Of a stretch of 64,000 nucleotides of DNA, positions 61,129 to 64,000 are shown one piece after another (positions within the stretch are counted from its first letter, which is position 1; every line of letters begins with the position of its first letter). The stretch spans positions 434,001-498,000 of the forward strand of contig NZ_BCUT01000002.1 in assembly GCF_001591365.1 (NCBI RefSeq). The letters run 5' to 3'. Source of the stretch: Variovorax paradoxus NBRC 15149. GTDB lineage: Bacteria > Pseudomonadota > Gammaproteobacteria > Burkholderiales > Burkholderiaceae_C. The translations under genes were made by a program, and so were the position numbers. The notes beneath the pieces were generated by a model that saw only the letters and a list, made by a program, of their open reading frames with translations, did no database searches and was not told the DNA's origin.

Positions 61129-61920
61129 TTACTGCAGCATCGCGGGCGCCGGCGCCAGGCAGCGCTGCACGAAGGCCGACAAGGCGCCCACGTCGGGAAT
61201 CTGCACGTCGCGGCGGCCCTTTTCGACGAACTCGATCACCTTGTCGCGTGCCAGGCGCGACAGGGCCCGGCTCACGCTCTCGAGCGTCATGCCCAGGTAG
61301 TTGCCGATCTCGGCGCGCGTCATGCGCAGCGTGATCTGGTCGGTGCGCATGCCGCGCTCGGCCAGCGATTCGGCCCAGTAGCGCAGGAAGTCGGCCACCC
61401 GCGCATCGGCCGGCAGCGTGCACACCGACATTAGCGAATCGCGGTCATGGGCGATCTCGCGGCTCATGGCGGTGTGGAACACCTGCAGCAAGGCAGGCTC
61501 CGCGAGGGATGCGGCCAGCAGCGCCTCGTAGGAAACGACCCAGACCTCGCCCGTGTCCATGGCCACGGCGTCGCAGGAGTAATGGTTGGCGGCGATGCCG
61601 TCGAAGCCGAGCCAGTCGCCGCGGAACTTCAGCCCCACCACCTGCTCGCGCCCGTCCGCGGAGAGATTCACGATCTTGAAGAAGCCCGAGTTCAGGATGT
61701 AGAGATTGCCGAACTGCTCGCCGGCCTGGTAGATCACGTCGCCGGCATGCACCACGCGGCGCTGCGGGGCCAGGCGCTCCTTCAGCAGCTGCTGCGTCTC
61801 CACCAGCTTCCGGCTGGCCCGCTCGTGGACCGCGATGCCGGCCTTCGGCATTGCTGCGCGTGCGGCGATGAATCCGTTCATCGCGGGTGCGGCGGCTTGG
61901 GTCAGTGACGGGTTGAACAT
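61129..61920 (-). CDS. Crp/FNR-family regulator without N-terminal cluster cysteines
   Basis: A 263-residue regulator. The sensor domain (GDVIYQAGEQFGNLYILNSG at 60-79, GREQVVGLKFRGDWLGFDGI at 90-109) is FNR-like. The recognition helix has Glu214, Ser217 and Arg218 at the spacing of E. coli FNR (209/212/213), predicting TTGAT half-site binding. Cysteines occur only at 116, 167 and 254, so the oxygen-sensing [4Fe-4S] ligands are missing; it belongs to a DNR/FixK-like or other cluster-free group. It is the only visible candidate regulator for the many TTGAT dyads here. A TAGCAT -10 lies at 61969-61964. Confidence 0.88.
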   Translation of the reverse strand: MFNPSLTQAAAPAMNGFIAARAAMPKAGIAVHERASRKLVETQQLLKERLAPQRRVVHAGDVIYQAGEQFGNLYILNSGFFKIVNLSADGREQVVGLKFRGDWLGFDGIAANHYSCDAVAMDTGEVWVVSYEALLAASLAEPALLQVFHTAMSREIAHDRDSLMSVCTLPADARVADFLRYWAESLAERGMRTDQITLRMTRAEIGNYLGMTLESVSRALSRLARDKVIEFVEKGRRDVQIPDVGALSAFVQRCLAPAPAMLQ

Positions 61921-62067
61921 TTGAAGAACTCCTGGTGTTGTCTGGTCGCGGGTCGATGGACGAATGCTAGGAAGCGCCAGGCAACACAGTGACAACCGCC
62001 GGAATCGGTGGGTAACGCTCGGTGAATGCTTTGTGTCCGGCGTGTATCAGCGCCGGCGCGCCCGGCC

Positions 62068-62108
62068 TTGATCTGCATCAAGGCCGGCATGCCTTCCGGA
62101 GGTAGTCT
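62068..62108 (+). promoter_or_regulatory. FNR/ANR-type promoter of the second OTCase-like gene
   Basis: The perfect dyad TTGATCTGCATCAA (62068-62081) is flanked by CC/GG, extending the symmetry, and followed by TAGTCT (62103-62108) at class II spacing. Start near 62116; CAGGGGG at 62123-62129 then precedes ATG 62133. The site lies in the divergent region with the FNR-type regulator gene. Confidence 0.85.
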
Positions 62109-62132
62109 TTGGTGCTCACATCCAGGGGGCCC

Positions 62133-62642
62133 ATGCTCTTTCCCTTCGAGAATCACAATTTCTCGGCCTTCCATGCACTGTCGCCCGAGGACGAGACGGC
62201 CTTGGTGAGCCGCGCTCGCCTGCTGCAGACGGCATGCCTGCGGGGCATTCCCTCGACGCAACTCAAGGGGAAGAAGCTCGGCCTCCTGTGCGACGAGAGC
62301 AACGACGGCAGCGAGAGCCAGGTGCTGTTCCTGGGAGCTGCCAAGGAGCTGGGCGCGCATGTGGCGACCATCCGGCCCGCGCTTTCGAGCCTCGGCAGCC
62401 CCGGCGAGGTCGAACACACCGCGCGCGTGCTGGGCCGCTTCTACGACGCGCTGGAGTGCCAGGGCATGGCACCCGACGTCGTGCGGCAGATCGGCCGGCA
62501 TGCGGGCATCCCCGTCTACGACGGCGTTGCATGCGCAAGCCACGCCACCGCGCAGCTCGCCGACCTGCTCGACGAACGGACCTCCCCTGCGGACAACCGG
62601 CGCTTCGTGCTGCAGGCGCTGCTGCTGGGCAGCGTCGGCTGA
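62133..62642 (+). CDS. single-domain ornithine carbamoyltransferase-like protein (paralog 2)
   Basis: A 169-residue paralog of the protein at 399. QLKGKKLGLLCDESNDGSES stands where OTCase has LKGKNIALIFEKTSTRTR, so the phosphate-binding STRTR is lost; ARVLGRFYDALECQGM, AGIPVYDGVACASHATAQLA and the end NRRFVLQALLLGSVG keep the OTCase order. The ornithine domain is missing and the last helix follows directly. HPTQ is reduced to HATA. ATG 62133 with its Shine-Dalgarno fits the promoter. Function unknown; it may bind another phospho-ligand or act as a structural partner. Confidence 0.8.
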   Translation: MLFPFENHNFSAFHALSPEDETALVSRARLLQTACLRGIPSTQLKGKKLGLLCDESNDGSESQVLFLGAAKELGAHVATIRPALSSLGSPGEVEHTARVLGRFYDALECQGMAPDVVRQIGRHAGIPVYDGVACASHATAQLADLLDERTSPADNRRFVLQALLLGSVG

Positions 62643-62657
62643 GACGGAACGCGCGAG

Positions 62658-62699
62658 TTGATCCAGCGCAATGCCGCGGGCGCACGGCGTTCCTACAGT
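62658..62699 (+). promoter_or_regulatory. FNR/ANR-type promoter of the BON-phaB operon
   Basis: TTGATCCAGCGCAA (62658-62671) and TACAGT (62694-62699), starting 29.5 bases after the dyad centre; start near 62706. AAGGA follows before ATG 62765. The same 14-mer, in the other orientation, serves the USP-phasin operon at 42726-42739. Confidence 0.75.
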
Positions 62700-62764
62700 G
62701 AGTGCCCGGCCGCCGCCGATTCTTCGCGGCCCGATCCATGCCCCATTCACTGCAAGGAAATCTC

Positions 62765-63418
62765 ATGAAAACCGATGCGCAATTGCGGGACGACATCCAG
62801 GCGGAGCTGGCCTGGGATCCTTCCTTCAAGGCCTCCGATGTCGGCGTGGCCGTCAAGGATGGCGTGGTCACGTTGAGCGGCCACCTGGCGAACTTTGCCG
62901 AGAAGCACGCCATCGAACGCGCGGTGCAGCGCGTGCACGGCGTGAAGGCGATGGCCGTCGAGGTGTCGGTCAGGCTGCCGTTCGACCACGAGCGCACGGA
63001 CGCCGACGTCGCCATTGCCGCCGAGCGTGCGCTCGAATGGCATGTGCTGGTGCCTGAGGGCAGGATCCGCCCGATGGTGGAAAAGGGCTGGCTCACGCTC
63101 AACGGCGAGGTCGACTGGGACTATCAGCGCCGCGCCGCCGAGACCGCGGTGCGCAGCCTCATGGGCGTGAGGGGCGTGTCCAACCTCGTCAGGGTCACAC
63201 CCAAGGTCAGCCCCGCCGACGTCGAGAAGAAGATCCACGATGCGCTCGCGCGCCAGGCCGAGCGCGAGGCCAAGCACCTGGCCATCACGGTGACCGGCTC
63301 GCAGGTCACGCTGCGCGGCAGGGTCCACTCCTGGGCCGAGCGCAATGCGGTGCAGGGCGCGGCATGGGCGGCGCCGGGCGTGTCGCTGGTCGTGAACGAT
63401 CTCGTGGTGGGCAATTGA
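62765..63418 (+). CDS. triple BON-domain protein
   Basis: A 217-residue protein made of three BON domains (about 3-70, 77-145 and 148-215), each with the VxVxxGxVTLxGxV pattern: VGVAVKDGVVTLSGHL, EKGWLTLNGEVDW and ITVTGSQVTLRGRVHS. There is no signal peptide, so unlike OsmY it should be cytoplasmic. Such proteins are common in stress and USP regulons and may bind lipid or membrane surfaces. Its stop overlaps the TTG start of phaB (63415). Confidence 0.9.
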   Translation: MKTDAQLRDDIQAELAWDPSFKASDVGVAVKDGVVTLSGHLANFAEKHAIERAVQRVHGVKAMAVEVSVRLPFDHERTDADVAIAAERALEWHVLVPEGRIRPMVEKGWLTLNGEVDWDYQRRAAETAVRSLMGVRGVSNLVRVTPKVSPADVEKKIHDALARQAEREAKHLAITVTGSQVTLRGRVHSWAERNAVQGAAWAAPGVSLVVNDLVVGN

Positions 63419-64000
63419 CACGCGTCGCGCTGGTCACCGGCGGGACCTCCGGCATCGGTGCGGCCACGGCCGAGGCGCTGCAGTCTGCCGGCTATCGCGT
63501 GGCGGTCAACCACGGCAGCCGCTCCCAGGTTGCCGAGGCATTCACCGCGCGCACCGGCATTGCCGCCTTTGCCTGGAACGTGGCCGATGCGCCCGCCTGC
63601 ACGGCGGGCGTGGCGCGCGTCGAGGCGGCGCTCGGCCCGGTGGAGGTGCTCGTCAACAACGCGGGCATCACGCGCGATGCGATGCTGCACAAGATGAGCT
63701 TCGAGCAATGGAAAGAGGTGCTCGACGTCAACCTCGGCGGCTGCTTCAACATGTGCCGCGCGGTCATCGGCGGCATGCGCGAGCGGCGCTTCGGGCGCAT
63801 CGTGAACATCGGCTCGGTCAACGGCCTGTCCGGCCAGCTGGGCCAGACCAACTACGCAGCGACCAAGGCCGGGCTGATCGGCTTCACGAAGTCGCTGGCG
63901 CTCGAAGGCGCCGCGCGCAACATCACGGCCAACGTGGTGGCCCCGGGCTACACCGACACGGCCATGGTCGAAGCGGTCGATTCCCAGGTGATGGCGCGCA
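63415..64000 (+). CDS. phaB: acetoacetyl-CoA reductase PhaB, partial (runs off window)
   Basis: The first 195 residues of a short-chain dehydrogenase/reductase; the gene continues past the end of the window. TGGTSGIG near residue 8, NNAGITRDAMLHKM near 82-95, GSVNGLSGQLGQTNYAATKAG with catalytic Ser, Tyr and Lys, and VAPGYTDTAM near 179 match acetoacetyl-CoA reductase (PhaB), a close relative of FabG. It should supply 3-hydroxybutyryl-CoA for PHA synthesis. TTG 63415 overlaps the BON stop; no ATG is available nearby. Confidence 0.85.
   Translation, partial: MTRVALVTGGTSGIGAATAEALQSAGYRVAVNHGSRSQVAEAFTARTGIAAFAWNVADAPACTAGVARVEAALGPVEVLVNNAGITRDAMLHKMSFEQWKEVLDVNLGGCFNMCRAVIGGMRERRFGRIVNIGSVNGLSGQLGQTNYAATKAGLIGFTKSLALEGAARNITANVVAPGYTDTAMVEAVDSQVMAR

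Overview
This is a GC-rich (about 70% by eye) chromosomal segment of a betaproteobacterium of the Burkholderiales. The protein sequences look most like Comamonadaceae of the Variovorax type; that is a judgement from memory of the families, not a search. The window is almost fully coding, with no rRNA, tRNA, CRISPR array, intact insertion sequence or phage gene that I can see. Nearly everything serves life at low oxygen: nitrate respiration, NO detoxification, stress proteins, polyhydroxybutyrate metabolism and anaerobic nucleotide supply.

Layout. 0-3.5 kb: a small Cys-rich protein, a single-domain ornithine-carbamoyltransferase-like protein, OsmC, hemerythrin and a UbiH-type hydroxylase. 3.7-19.6 kb: one long nitrate-respiration operon, narK1-narK2-narG-narH-narJ-narI, then a parvulin, a nitronate monooxygenase-like flavoprotein, a B12-dependent (class II) ribonucleotide reductase, a nitroreductase and an acyltransferase; most junctions from narJ to the acyltransferase overlap. 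19.6-26 kb: NO response (DUF2249 protein, quinol NO reductase, NsrR, a MIP18-type Fe-S factor, two NnrS-like membrane proteins). 26-31 kb (minus): kinase, P-type ATPase, universal stress protein (USP). 31-37.5 kb (minus): RbbA/HlyD/NodT efflux system. 37.7-48.5 kb: an NDP-forming acyl-CoA synthetase/GNAT fusion, a USP-phasin-USP operon, an MgtA-type ATPase, two broken USP genes facing each other, another USP, a PRPP-synthetase-like protein and small proteins. 48.6-52 kb: PHA synthase and an AMP/thymidine-phosphorylase-like enzyme. 52-54.2 kb: persulfide detoxification (persulfide dioxygenase, BigR/SqrR-type regulator, two YeeE/YedE halves). 54.2-61 kb: VIT protein, cytochrome b561, a divergent pair of paralogous small membrane proteins, and a PAP2-GT2-GT39-YdjC cluster resembling lipid A hexosamine modification loci. 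61-64 kb: an FNR-type regulator without N-terminal cysteines, a second single-domain OTCase-like protein, a BON protein and the start of phaB.

What ties this together is cis-regulation. I find sixteen 14-bp FNR/ANR-type dyads (TTGAT-N4-ATCAA and variants ending GTCAA or CGCAA) upstream of genes or operons. At fifteen of them a -10-like hexamer starts 28.5-30.5 bases after the dyad centre, the class II activator spacing (-41.5). The NO reductase promoter also carries an NsrR-type palindrome across the expected transcription start. The window therefore looks like one anaerobic regulon laid out contiguously: respiration (nar), NO defence (nor/nnrS/NsrR), carbon and redox sink (PhaC, phasin-like, BON-PhaB, acyl-CoA synthetase), ion transport (two P-type ATPases), nucleotide metabolism (class II RNR, PRPP synthetase, nucleotide phosphorylase) and USPs. 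Two paralogous OTCase-like proteins under such promoters, near the two ends of the window, have lost the whole ornithine-binding domain and are the most unusual products seen.
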